DNA of 64,000 nt from Patiria pectinifera (lineage: Eukaryota > Echinodermata > Asteroidea > Valvatida > Asterinidae), in the NCBI GenBank assembly GCA_029964075.1, contig CM057129.1, positions 18,343,430-18,407,429 of the forward strand, in the 5' to 3' direction. A program made the translations under genes and the position numbers. Shown piece after piece: positions 22,219 through 34,433 of the stretch; the stretch's first letter is position 1, and the number at the start of each line of letters is the position of its first letter. The notes under the pieces are model-generated. The model was not told the origin of the DNA, made no database searches, and saw only the letters and a list, made by a program, of their open reading frames with translations.

Positions 22219-22387
22219 ATGTGACAGAGGACCCCCCCCCCCTCTTTTGTGTTGATCATTGTGTTACCAGAATCTCAGGAATTCTTTTGAGGTGGGGGGG
22301 GGGGGGGGGGGGGGGGTGCTATAGGTAGCAATAGTCTAGGGTGTGTATAGGGTATAGGGACGGGGGGGGGGTACCCCTCTGTCACAT
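22219..22387. mobile_element. Short MITE, copy 2 of the TGTGACAGAGG family
   Basis: A perfect 12-bp inverted repeat ATGTGACAGAGG / CCTCTGTCACAT bounds 169 bp. The interior matches 10590-10735 (TCAGGAATTCT, GTGTGTATAGGGTATAGGGA). It contains a C-run near 22232 and a G-run of about 22 near 22294, likely unstable or error-prone in assembly. Confidence 0.75.
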
Positions 22388-23870
22388 TATCTAGCTGGGT
22401 ATACACATACAAGTGTGACTTGTTTCCATACCCTATTACACGTGAGGTCATTGAAAATGAAGGCCAAACTACCGTGGGTTTTAGAACATTTTGCAGCTTA
22501 TCGCCTTAATCAGCCTAATTGCTTGTTCAAAATAGTTAACAGTTCATTAGGTTAAAAGAACATCACGTATTTTTACGATAAAATGAAAAATGGTTTGACG
22601 ATGCTGGAAGCAATTAAAGTATTTTACAGGGAAAAGAAAACAAACATAACGGTAAAAAGGCACTCTACCTATCTTCGTTTAAAATGTGTTGTTTGGTGAT
22701 TACATCTTCAAAGAGGCTGGGGGGTATTCCTGTAACACTTATCAAGAAGCAACGCTGGATATCTTTGTAGAAATAAAAATGACTAATGCACTAAACTTTG
22801 GTTTACATTCTGAGTTTGAATACAGTCCCCTTTTTTGTTATTTTGGCTTTAATTGTTTTGGCATTACTTCTTCATCAGTGCTGAATCTTCATTTGGTTAT
22901 ACAGGTATCATAGCTGATGTTACGTGTTGTCGTCAATAGGCGGCCTGTAGAAAACCTACAGCGTCATTAGAACACTGAGAACTTATGCCAATACAAATTA
23001 ATAATCATACTTATTTTCTCAAGTGTTTGACAGCCCGAGAACTGGATGCTCGATAGACAATTTTAAATTGTACCAAACGGTATATTCTGGCGGGGGAGGG
23101 GCGGGATTTCGGCTACTTTAGGGCGCGTTTTATATTACTATAATCCCAGTGCAACGGAAAACGTTATCGATTGTGAAATAAAAGAAGGCTTGTGGCAACA
23201 AAGACTAGCTTATCCTGTAGAAGCAAGTGGGTTGAATGCACCTTCGCCAATCAATCATGTTGGCTGGCAAGCGCATATCTAGAGACCAGAAAATGTGAAA
23301 AGACAGTCCAATACGTTTCACAAGTGCGGATCCAATGCATTGGGAGGGGTGAGGGAGGCTACCCCCTCCATCTACCAGTGTTAATTACTGATACGTAACT
23401 GGAAACAAATCAAACTTTTGTTAAATGAATAAATTATGCAAATCCCGGTTCATTGTTTGAGACCTCTGTTCCCTGATATTATTGGTTTGAGAAAATTCTA
23501 GATGAAACTACGATCTTGTGTTCTGATTTGTTCAATTCATACCGAAGTAGCGATGTTCAATGTTTAAATGTGAAAGGGGAATGAATTTCCAACGCTCTGT
23601 TTTCCTTCGTCCATGATTGTACCAAACAAATGACAAAACCCTGCAGTGGTGATTCACACAGTTGTCACGGCTTATTATTCAAGCGTTAAAAAACGGCACT
23701 GCGCATGCCACGGCCACAGTTCTGACAATGGAACAATAAATTATATTAAACACGGCACGCGTATACGCAGTCGCGGCTTCAATAATTATCCCAGTGCTGC
23801 GGCGATGACAGCAGGGGTTGCGGCAACGCGTCTGTCAGCTCACGTACCATTTGCAAACTTCAGCCGTGGG
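22388..23870. promoter_or_regulatory. Upstream region of the GAS1-like gene
   Basis: No transposon was recognised in the 1.5 kb upstream of the TATA box. GC and CpG content rise after about 23690 (GCACGCGTATACGCAGTCGCGG). An octamer-like ATTTGCAA at 23849-23856 lies just before the TATA box. The promoter role is inferred from position. Confidence 0.4.
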
Positions 23871-23878
23871 TATAAATA
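23871..23878 (+). promoter_or_regulatory. TATA box of the GAS1-like gene
   Basis: TATAAATA lies 448 bp upstream of the coding start in a locally GC-rich context. Transcription would be expected to begin near 23900-23910. Confidence 0.65.
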
Positions 23879-23904
23879 GAGCTAGAGAGAGTTTGATTTG
23901 GAGC

Positions 23905-24325
23905 AACGATTGGCGGCAAGAGTGCGGTGTATGTAGTACTGAGGCAAGCTCAAGCTGTCATCTGCGAGAGAGAGCCAGTGACGAGTGAGTCTGCAGCGGT
24001 ACGTCTGCTTCGCTTGCCCCGGTGCCGATCCGCGTTGATTCCGTGGGTGTGATTAATCGGTGGACGTGGGCCCAAAACGACGAGTGATCCCGTGCGTGGG
24101 CTCCTAGCTATGAGGCATTGTTCCGTTGGCTCAGTTGGCGCAAATTTAACTGGAGTCAGTGGTGATGTGGATGACTAGCTTTGTGTGACAAAAACGACTG
24201 GTGACAGTTTCGATTATTAGCTCGCGTCGATGATCAAGGATTGATCTCTGCAAGTCATTGTGCGTTGCTTTTAGGATCTTGGAGACATTCGCAAACCTTC
24301 CTTAACGTTTAGTGTCGTGGTCACA
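23905..24325 (+). other. 5' UTR of the GAS1-like gene, possibly with one small intron
   Basis: From the expected start site to the ATG is about 420 bp. It contains a donor-like GTGAGT at 23985-23990 and a strong acceptor-like TTGCTTTTAG ending at 24274, which would define a 290-bp intron in the UTR. Whether it is spliced cannot be decided from sequence. Confidence 0.5.
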
Positions 24326-25171
24326 ATGGAAATACCGTACTTCAAGCTAGCCTGCGCAGGTCAGGTCCTGGTTCTGTGGTTACCTATGGTGCTAGCCACC
24401 TGCAAGGAAGAGCTCGGTTCCCTGGCCCTGGGAGACGTACAGAAATTCCCGCATACCAAGGAGAATATGTACAACAGTTGCGCCGACCTGATCGGCAGAG
24501 AGACCGAAGAGTGTTCGGTAGATTGTGACGACAAGGTACAGAAGATGGTGGACTTATACGGAGGGAGCACTGTCTTCTTCACCTGCGATTGCTCTGAGAC
24601 AATACCCATCTATCCAGAGTCTGAGTGCTTGGAGTTCCAAGAGCGCTTAGCGTTGTGCCCAAGTTTGGTGAGCGGTCACCCAGCCCAGCCAACCTCGGCT
24701 AGTACTGGCACCACGCCCGCTAGCACCACGCCAACCATCCTGCAAGACGGGAGGATACCGTGTGACGCTGCTCGCAGACGCTGCCAAAAAAAGCCCAACT
24801 GTGTCTCGCAGTTACAGACCACAATCTCCACTTGCGAGGGATCGGGATGCGACGAGGGCTGTGGGCGAGCACTGGACATCTTGTTCGCCCAGCGAGCTGC
24901 TCAAGATCTGTGGGGTTGTATCAACTGTGACGATGACAACGAAGATGGCTGGTGTGACTTGTTGAAGCAGTGCACTGCTGCTCAAAGCCAGGGGACAGTC
25001 GTGCCGTACAAACCCGAAGGCACGGCCAAAACTTCGGACGACACCGGTGACGGACGTGCCGGGAAGTCGGTCAATCCGTTGGGTAACTCTGCACGCCCCT
25101 TGTGTCCATTTCTCCTCTCACATATTGAACTCCTTATAATATATGTCATACTTGTCATTGCTTTCTTCTAA
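24326..25171 (+). CDS. GAS1: GAS1-like GPI-anchored GDNF-receptor-domain protein
   Basis: A single uninterrupted frame of 281 residues; vertebrate GAS1 is also intronless. The ATG at 24326 has A at -3 and G at +4. Residues 1-24 are a signal peptide (VLWLPMVLA, then TCKEE). Domain 1 (about 26-111) has eight cysteines (C26, 52, 63, 67, 87, 89, 101, 111). A Ser/Thr/Pro linker spans 118-139. Domain 2 (146-216) has ten cysteines and reads CDAARRRC-x5-C, with CDEGC following, very close to the second GAS1/GDNF-receptor domain. The tail (about 261-281) is hydrophobic and lacks charged residues after E268, typical of a GPI signal; an anchor site near N254-S255 is plausible. In vertebrates GAS1 is a cell-surface Hedgehog co-receptor and modulates GDNF/RET signalling; the same role here is inference. 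Alternatives are another GFR-alpha-like protein. It is shorter than human GAS1 and domain 1 is divergent. Confidence 0.85.
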   Translation: MEIPYFKLACAGQVLVLWLPMVLATCKEELGSLALGDVQKFPHTKENMYNSCADLIGRETEECSVDCDDKVQKMVDLYGGSTVFFTCDCSETIPIYPESECLEFQERLALCPSLVSGHPAQPTSASTGTTPASTTPTILQDGRIPCDAARRRCQKKPNCVSQLQTTISTCEGSGCDEGCGRALDILFAQRAAQDLWGCINCDDDNEDGWCDLLKQCTAAQSQGTVVPYKPEGTAKTSDDTGDGRAGKSVNPLGNSARPLCPFLLSHIELLIIYVILVIAFF

Positions 25172-26720
25172 TGAAAAGTAACTGATGTGTTGGTGATAGC
25201 CCTTTCAGAAATTACGCCTAGTGCGTTTCCGTTGTCACGGTGTATAGGGCCTGAACACTTCTCAGCTGCACCTACACTTGTCGTGGGGCCACCAGCTATC
25301 TGATTACGTCAATCGTGTAAATAATTATCAGTCGTGTGTGATGATTATGAACTGTATACCCGTATCAGTTGCAATATTATATTCATTGGGAACTATGCAA
25401 TGCCTACTTTGTAACATTACAGGCCCCAGTCAGCCTCTGATAATTGCTTTAATCTGTGATCGGCTCATCCACAACTACGACCGCTATCTCATTATAGTGT
25501 TGATCTCAAGGAATGTAACATGTGTGCAGCCTAACTTATAATTCAGTTTATGCTATCTTCTATCGTCCGCTCAGCTCAGTGCTAAAATATCTGATATGCT
25601 ACGCTACAATGTCCTGTTTTGACAAAATTGGAGTTGAAATTGGAATTGTTTGTAACTTTACTCTTTGATTTGAAGAAAACTGTTGATTGTTCATGAACCT
25701 GGCTTGAGTGTTTCCTAGACATTGTTGGCCTGGGTTATGGATATTTTAGTAAACTGAGCCAATCTTCTCGATACACGTCGGTAAACCCTTTTAAAAAAAA
25801 TGTCTTGATTTGTTTGAACATTTGAATTTGTACAAAATGTTGTCCATATTTGTGGAGGCAACATAACAGCGTGACGAGATGTCATCAAGTGTTTGATGTC
25901 AAAACTGTACAATCATAGAGATCATAAGAGTATGATGCTACTTCTTTGTTTTATTGGAGTAGTTGGAACTGCTTTACGTATGGAAACTGGGAAATGGCAA
26001 ATGAGTTTTGTCAATGCTATCGAGTGATTTTGTAATTATTGTGATTTACAGTGTAATCGAGGCTCTGGATTGTCAGTATAGAGTTTATGTCTAGTTTTTG
26101 TTATTTGGGTATGAGCACAAAAAAATTAATAATCAGATTTTTGGTCACAATATATATTTCTGCACGAAACGAGAGTTGAGGTTGATGCAATCGAATCCCT
26201 TTTGCTAACAGCACCAATTTGTAAACGAGAATGAAAAACGAAACTACACCACCGCAAAACTCAAATCGGTTGTATAAAAAAAATCACTATCAACATGTTC
26301 TCGCATTGAACCAAGAGTTGAATGAACCGCATCCCGCGGCCCATTGCGACCTGCAATTTGCACTGTCCTTCTCCCCGTAGTCGGTGGTTGAGCTATACTC
26401 GTCGCGTCGGCAAGCCTTTTATAAACAGGCGTAAATCCAGCGCCTCGCTGTCATAAATCCATGCTGCTCTTGATATTGCAGACCCAGACTTGGATGAGTC
26501 TTCCTTGGATGTGACTGAATGCAGCCGCTAGGGTATAACGGTGGGATGAAGTGATTGGAAACGGCCGTTGTCTTGCCGGAGGGGCCGTTATATTTCCGTT
26601 GGGGGGGGGGGGGGGGGGGACTCGCACTGGCGGCATGGCTGCTTACTTGAAGAGAATTATCAGATCAGCCCGTTGTCCACACACAATAGAAAACTATCCC
26701 GTCGGTTTCGTTGCGTGAAA
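25172..26720 (+). other. 3' flank / probable 3' UTR of the GAS1-like gene
   Basis: AT-rich sequence with no reading frame of interest. I found no exact AATAAA before about 27037 (AATAAAATAAAA), so the UTR may be long or use a variant signal. A G-run of about 20 is at 26599-26618. Confidence 0.35.
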
Positions 26721-26730
26721 TCTCGCGAGA
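26721..26730. promoter_or_regulatory. TCTCGCGAGA palindrome
   Basis: An exact 10-bp TCTCGCGAGA, known in vertebrates as a BANP-bound promoter element of CpG-rich promoters. The surrounding 100 bp is relatively CpG-rich. No gene start was identified nearby, so function is uncertain. Confidence 0.35.
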
Positions 26731-29700
26731 TTACGGCACGGTTGGCGTGACTGCGTGTCCAACGGCGACTGAAGGACTTTATATAAACTATTTCAGCTCT
26801 GGAAATGTATCTGCATAGATTGAGGTGTTGGCTCATGGGTTTCTATCTTCTATTGCCAATTTTTTTTTCACTGACGAATTCGATATTTTTTACGACCTTT
26901 TGGAAACACTAAATTGGACTTTGGTATACTAAAGAAGATGAACCAGCTAGATCATCTCCTAATGCTGAAACATGCTGCGATGTAAGTCGACAACAAATCA
27001 AAAATGTAGACGTCCTTAGTTTTATTGTTGTTCTCGAAATAAAATAAAAACTGATTGCAACCCAATGCCAATCCTATGAAATGCATGTACCTTGGTATGC
27101 ATAGCATGAGGAAATCATCGTTCATACATTCACTAGATAACGACAGTAAGCTTCTTTTGTTCTGGCACGCTTATGGTCTGGTCGTGTTAACATTCATCAA
27201 TGCTGAGTGGTTGTACTACCATCAGGGACAATGCAAACAATAATGATATAGCTGTATTACTCATGCAAACGTGCCTAACGCACCGCGCGAATTAAACCTC
27301 CGTCATACCAATTTTCTGTATTGCATGCAATCACTATAAATGTGCTTCGCTCACAGACTTCATTACAGTTAATCAATGTTCAACCCAGAGAAGTCGATTT
27401 ATCATACGGCATGCCAGTCGCAGATGCAGGACGGGCCTAAAAGATGGTCCGAAGCCCACGATCCCGAGATTTCAGCCTGAATATCGCAGCTCACTACAAG
27501 AAAAGTGATATGAGTCATCCAAACACACCAGCTTGCAAGAATAGTCCGGGCACGTGCGAGACACGCGGCCTGACAAAACTCGATCAATCCCCGTCACGGA
27601 GCGTGGCTCGACTGCTCTTGATCAGAGAGCGACAGGCGGCCAAGGCCGTGCATAATTCTTTCCCCTTTTTCCCGTAAAATAATCTGTTTACTGCATAATG
27701 CCATCAAGCATTTTGGGGATCACCGGAATGTAAAATGAAAAAAAAAATGTAGATGAAAAAACAATTAGCCCCATATATTTGGCTTTTTTTAAGAGCCAAA
27801 TCGAAACCCAGGGATACAAAGTTGTGCAGAGTGGATTGATGATATGTAATTTTGAGAGAAATGAAATGAAAGATGTTGAGTGAGACCTGTGTGAGACATC
27901 ATCAAGCAGAAGAGAGGACATTTTAGAATAGTTTTGTGTGAAAACTGGTATTTAATACTAAATTCGGTATTTTGAAGGGAAAAAAGGGTCCGAGCTGATA
28001 AAAAACAGAAGCCTTGGGCCTTTTTCTCGATATGAAGTTAAGGTACTTTTGGTATGATATACATACCTTAATTTCACATAATTATCTGATTAATTTCTAC
28101 TGTGACAAATATGAACTTTATTCTTACTGAGGTTTTTTTTAGCTCGTTGCGCACTTTCATTGTCGAGTCCAGATTGTCTGTGCAAATCGCCTCGTGCGAC
28201 TTGGCCCGTAATATTTTGATGACAGTAACAGGAGGCAGTGTAGAGATGAATGCAGTGGTAATGGTGTCAGTATGGATGAAAGGTGACCATAATGTGGGCC
28301 ACAAGGCTATGGCGGAGCATGGTGACTGTCGCTCTGTATTGTATGAACCTCTCTCAATGATGACACTTTACACGAGTGATACTCGACAGGGAGGAGGCAC
28401 GGGATGTAAAGGTAGCACGTGGGTTTGATGCTTCGAGTGTAATGGAGACAGAGGGTTCGAAAGTGATCGACATGCCTGGAAAACTAAGCATGGCAAAAAG
28501 CAAAATGGAAATGGATTTGAAAATGCGGGGTTGAGAAGTATATAGCAGCAAGATGAGGGCTGTGATTGTGGAGTAGTATGTACTGGAATTTGTTGTTAGA
28601 TTTTGGAGGAGGAATGGATTAGTAATGGAATAGTAATGGACAAAATCAGATGAGTGTGGACTGAGAAAAGCTTAACGAATTTTCCGAATGATTGAGAAAA
28701 TAGAAGTATAGCTGTCATCCAAATGGTCATTTTCTACGACTTAAAAACTGTGCTGTTGAAATCGTTAATACATTCTTTATAAGAACATTCTCGATTATAG
28801 GCCTACGGTTGGCACAAGTACCAAAAAAACCTGCCGATGTAGGTGACACCGAATCATGAATTACGTCTTAATTATTGGGAAGCATAATTACATAATGTTT
28901 ACTATTTTATACAAGGGACCTTTTTGACCTTTGGGTTAATCTTATTCACACAGGGATGTCAACAAAAATCTTGTTACATAATCGGCTGGGGAACTGTCAG
29001 TAAAGCTTGTGCTATGCTGAACGCGTACAATTAGGTGGGCCATTCTTACTGCTGTCGAAGTTGTTGATGTAGAACTTCAGGAATGAATCTTGTAGATTGA
29101 CTGGTTGTGACTTGAATGACAAATTGAGATCGTCTTTGGCAGGCGAAGCTCTAATCACAACAGCTATATGCGCGGGCGAGCCGCGGTCGAACCACTCGCA
29201 ATATTACCGTCGCATCCCCCGCGCGAAATCGGTGCAACCCAGGGCTATTTCATTCAGCCATTTCTGTGATCTTCTCTGTCCTAGCACCTGTATCCCCGTG
29301 CCATTACACGTAAATTTGAGAAGAACTGCGCAGATCTGTAAATCATCTCGATTTACTGCCAATCTGCCAGGGGAAAGTGAAGGGGGGGGGGTTGCTGAGG
29401 ATCATACAACAGTTCCACACTTTTTCCTTTCGGATCTTTCTCCCTAGAATACCAAACAAACGTGTCCCTGTCGTTGATTCGTAGTAATCTTCATTTTCGG
29501 AGAGTTGATGATTGAAATAACGTTTTCTTTGCCTATTAGGGTTTTTCCTCAGGTTTTTTTTCCGTGGGAAGGCGGGTTTGGCATCGATAATCTCGGGAGC
29601 AATCTCCACATGCCAACGGGGGGAAGAGCAGAGCAGCGAAATCCTCCATCTCAGTCATTCAGATATGAGAGCCCTTCGGCTATCATACACAAGGTCCGCG

Positions 29701-31959
29701 TGTTATGAAAACAACGGCGTCTTTTAAATTGTGCTTGACGTGTTCATCGACCCGGGGAAGTTGGAAAAAACGCTGGCGGGAGGATTCGAACAAAAATGCA
29801 AAGAATGATGTCGCTCATTGCTAGCTGCTTTATATGCGAGATCAGTTCGTCTTGTTAGTCGAAGAATATTAATATCTTAAATACATGAAGATGTTCATAA
29901 TGTACATATATATTAAATATTTTGTGTATATGGAAATATATTGTGACCAGGCAGAGTATGTAGGCCTATTGCGACTGTGATTCTTTTGAATGTTTGGAGG
30001 ACATAAATGATGCAATTATAGCTATAACAAAATGACGAAGCTGTGATTTGGTTCTTGGAAAAAGTAACCTGTTTTAAAGAGGTCGCGCGCAAACCATATA
30101 AGGTCCCATTCCTACCATCCACGATGTAGTTGCTACAGCAGTAAAATGCGGTGAAAATACTTAAATTCCCAACGACTTCAAACTGAAGAATCAGCACTGA
30201 CTCTTCCGGCAGCGAAGACGGGGAAGCATATTTTCGTATAAATGAGAAAAATTCATCTTTAGCAGGAGAGATTATTTATTTTTGTTACCGGTTTGTTTTC
30301 ATACTTACAATTGTATTGATACTATGTAATTAAACTATGTACATACCGTATGCAACAAAATGTATTCATGAAACAGTCGTGGAATTTAAGGTTTCGATGT
30401 AAAGGTGGCAAGAAAGAAACCAGCTCGAACTGCAGGCTTTTACAGGCACAGTCACAAAAGCCGATCCGAATCAGAATCCATGGTTTGGGAAATGGCCATA
30501 GAAAACAAGAAGATGAAAAAGTGATAGGATTCGTCAATTTTAGTAGTGAACGTCACAAGGTGTCAAAGGTCAAAGTGAAGACCAGTTAAGAAATCATTAT
30601 TTAGTCATTAATATACGTCATGTATCACACATGCAGATGTTAATTTTTGATTGTGAATGTGACAAGCGTATTATGTTAAACATCAGGTGAATAGAAGGCC
30701 TTATGTTCCTTCTCTGCACGGAGATGGTCAAATCACTGCCGAAACACCTGACATCCAACGAGCATATTCCGCCATTTTGCTCAGAATATACTTCATTGTT
30801 AGGATATAAATGCAAACTAGGTTCGTGTCGTAGACAAAGTTATCTCGAAGTCAAACTTATTTAGCTTTTGTAAAATTTCCTGTTAGGTGCAAGTAAAAAA
30901 GGGTATACAAATTTATTTTAAAAGAATGAATGACAAGCAGGTCGAGATATCCATATCTGCGCTGTAATCAACCATGTTTATCTACAAGCTCCATTTTAAG
31001 GCGCCGAAATCCGATGCACGATACTTTTTTGGTATGTTTTTCCTGATAATTAAAAGACGTTTAAATATGCCTATACCTATTTTCAGACATTACAAATATC
31101 ATTCTTTCATTCATTACGCAACCTGTTTCAGTGAAACATATACAGCGCGCTTTACTACACAGCCCATAACCTGTTTGCCCTTTTCCCCCAGGAGACAAGA
31201 TTATGAAACTCACTTTCAGCTAAAAACGCCATTAGAGCAAACATTTCTCTCCTTTTGGACCGATTTGCCGATGGCCCATATGGTTTTTTCACTGTACAAC
31301 TCACCGTCGCGTAAGCACACACTCGCCCCCGATATCTCAAGGGTCGTATAGAATAGCAGCGAGAGGAAGTTATTATGATCAAGTACCGTACGTATTACTG
31401 CTGTACAACGGTTTTATACCCCCGGGTGAATTTTTCTCTGCCCGATGCCTTGGCAATTTCTTGGTGTCGTTAGACATTCGCAGGTTAATGATAGTTGTGA
31501 TTTATCTTTTGTAATAAAAACTTATAAGAACCCAGTATAAACAAGAACACGCATAAATTAGGTGTGTTGTAATTTAAGGTTTGTTGAAGGGTGATCATAA
31601 CGTAACCCGCGTAATAATGCTCATCAATGGTAACGTATATTTTAAACAGTCGTAGTGATAAAATGGCTACTATGACATTATGCATAGCTTATGCGCCGAG
31701 CTTATATAACCTATATAGATGTCTTAAGTTTTAACATGTGAGCCGTGGGCCTAATTTTGAGAACATTACTGATGTTCATCTCAATTAAGTGAACAAAAAA
31801 TGTACACAGACTGTAACAAGTATTAAGTAATTTCATATATATGTCTTTGTGAGAATATTTGTTGTGTACCAATCTACCAAACAATGCCTTACAATGCTAT
31901 AAGGTTATCTTAAAGAAATATATCAATTAATTATCACAAGTATCGGTACCAATGGTCCG
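26731..31959. other. Gene-poor stretch, nothing recognised
   Basis: About 5.2 kb without a supported gene or well-bounded transposon. The open frames here are short and unrecognisable. AATAAAATAAAA occurs near 27037. Confidence 0.4.
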
Positions 31960-32375
31960 AGGTCAGACTTTTGACCCGGAATCGGTTTCAGATTAATCGT
32001 TTCCGAGTCAATACGACCGAGAAATGGATCGTTGCGTTTGATCAAATGGCGAACAGGTTTTTGGTATATAACCCTTTTACGAGTTTCACTTGACCCATAT
32101 AGCTAGCTGACCCATTTCTTGGATAATTTTGACCCAAGATGATGGCTTCTTTCTGCCGGGTCGCGGTAAACCACAAAATAATTGTCCTCATAAAAGAGAC
32201 TTTGTGATGTAACAAAGGGTCACTCATAATGTGACTCAAGAAACGTTATACCTATATAGGCTGCTCCAAAGCAAATCCTAATACAGGGTCGGACAATTTT
32301 GACCCGGTATTCGAGTTAGCCGACTCGGCAACAATCCGGGTGCTTTTAGGTTGTGGAGCCACGTCGCTCAGGTCA
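31960..32375. promoter_or_regulatory. Cluster of AGGTCA/GGGTCA-type half-sites
   Basis: AGGTCA at 31960 and 32370, TGACCC (GGGTCA on the other strand) at 31972, 32091, 32108, 32130 and 32300, and GGGTCA at 32217: eight nuclear-receptor-like half-sites in 416 bp. Some share TTTTGACCC context, so part of the cluster could come from an old repeat. Confidence 0.25.
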
Positions 32376-32992
32376 TTATTGTTCATCGTGACCAGAGGGC
32401 ATGATGGGTTCACGACATTAAAAACAACGAGAACGATTTAAATAGCCTGGATGGATCAATAAGACATGTACTGGGGAACTTGTACTGAATATGGAACAGA
32501 ACAAAGAGCATGTACTCGAATAAAACCGATTCCTATTGGGTTGTACATATTACTATACAACTTTGAGCTTCAATCTGTATAAACGTGGTGTATGGAATTC
32601 ACTGTACGAGACAAAATGTAAGTGTTTCAATAGAAATTCTAGTCACGTGATAATTTCAATGTGTTGATGTCCAATCTTGAAGAGTGACCGATTTAGCTCC
32701 CGTATGTTGGTAAAATTGTGATAGAGAAAACCATTATCTCCCGTTACCATGGAAATAATGTACCAGTAGGATGAACATGCTGGACATGTTGTTTCATGAC
32801 CATTATAGAACGGTGCCAGTACTGATGTAGTTATTGTGTATGGAGGAGAAGGAGTGTATATAAATATTGAACTATTAAAAGAATTAAAGTATAATTACTC
32901 CTTTTTTTGTGTTGGTGTTGGTCTCAATGCATGATGTTCAGTTGCATCCCCTTGCTTGTTCAAAAGTATGTCTTTTCTCGCTTGCCCATACC

Positions 32993-34425
32993 AAGCCCGC
33001 GGGAACGGGCGGTGCTGTGGGTGCTGCAGCACCCCCAACTTTTTGGATTGGGGTGCTTGAATATGCTTCAGCACCCCCTACTCCCGGAAAAAAATGTGTT
33101 CCAGCCAGTAGTTTTCTACGACGATGAAATTGTGCCGCTACGCTATACATTATGCTTGCTCTACAAATATCTCCTTCGTTTTGTTCGTTTCTAGTTTGCC
33201 GCGGCTAAGCGCGGCGCTTCGAACGTCTTGCACAAACACTGTAAAATATTAAGAGGAGGTATTTTCAAAATTTTCAGGCAGTGCAGAATCAATATTTCTC
33301 TCTAGGTATCTAAAATCATGACATGTCTATGATATTTCCGCCATGATGGAAGCTTTGACCCGAAAGCAATGACCTCGGCCATGACAATGGTGGCAAAGTT
33401 GATTTATGCGTGCCAGGATTTTTTTCATTCGATCTTTCAATAGGGGGAAAAGTTCATACCTTTACCCTGAAGGTTTTTCTTTACATTTAAACGTTGCATT
33501 GACGTTGCTAACATTCTGTACACAGCATTAACAAATAGCAAGGTTCACACACATCTCCAACATAATGGTAGTGGAATTGGCTTTCATTGAAACTAGTCAT
33601 GTTTTACGCCAATTCCAGTGTAGTTTCGTTTTAATAAAAAAAAAAGCTATTCATGTTTTTCCTCATAAAAACTCAGTAGACCGATAAATCCTTGCCCAGC
33701 CCCAAACTTGCCACCTACCGATCATAAACATAAAGATGCATTTGGTCTTTCAGTCTTTATATTTGCCATTCCCTGTAACAAACAAATAACACTGCAAATA
33801 TATCGAGAGCTACATCGTTTGGTGAGTTAGAACTATGTGAATATTTATATGAACAGAAATTCATCCGCTTCCAGTGGAACCATTTGTTTTAACTTGAACC
33901 AAAAATCATCCTTTCGGGTTTTATAAGTTTCAGTATACTTCAGTATATTTCATCACAGTGCATCCAAAACATCCAACATTTTCCGGGGCCTTAAAGCGGG
34001 CCCCTGGCCCTGTGGCCCCACGCCGTAAGGGCTCGGAAAATAAAACAAAACATACACGAAGGAATTTACTAAATGTAAGAATGCAGCCTTGCAACAATAA
34101 TATTTACATGCGATGTCATGCATAATGATACAATTCTTTTTCCAGAATTAAATGGAACCAAAAACCACTTTTCAGTACAGTTTACGTTTTAAGGGCAACA
34201 GTATATTCTAAACAAAATAATGAAATAAATTGTCTTTATAATCTCCAAAAACTTTTGCTAAAAAAGTCAAATGAAAGTGGCCATGAATCGCTCCAGATTG
34301 CACCACAGAGCATCTATATTCCAAATTAAGCCACGACGTAATGGCTTTGCGCTCCGCTTTCGCATTAATTTTGTCCGTCCTTTATTCCAGCACCCCCTGG
34401 CAAAAGTTTGTTCCAGCGGCAGTGA
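32993..34425. mobile_element. Probable non-autonomous DNA transposon, 1.4 kb
   Basis: It is flanked by near-identical octamers CCCATACC (32985-32992) and CCCATACG (34426-34433). The left end (CCCGCGGGAACGGGCGG) and right end (inverse CACTGCCGCTGGAACAAAC) share a CCGC-GGAAC core. AGCACCCCCT followed by a TGTTCCAGC block occurs near both ends in direct orientation (33071 and 34389). No coding sequence. The hAT assignment is tentative. Confidence 0.45.
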
Positions 34426-34433
34426 CCCATACG

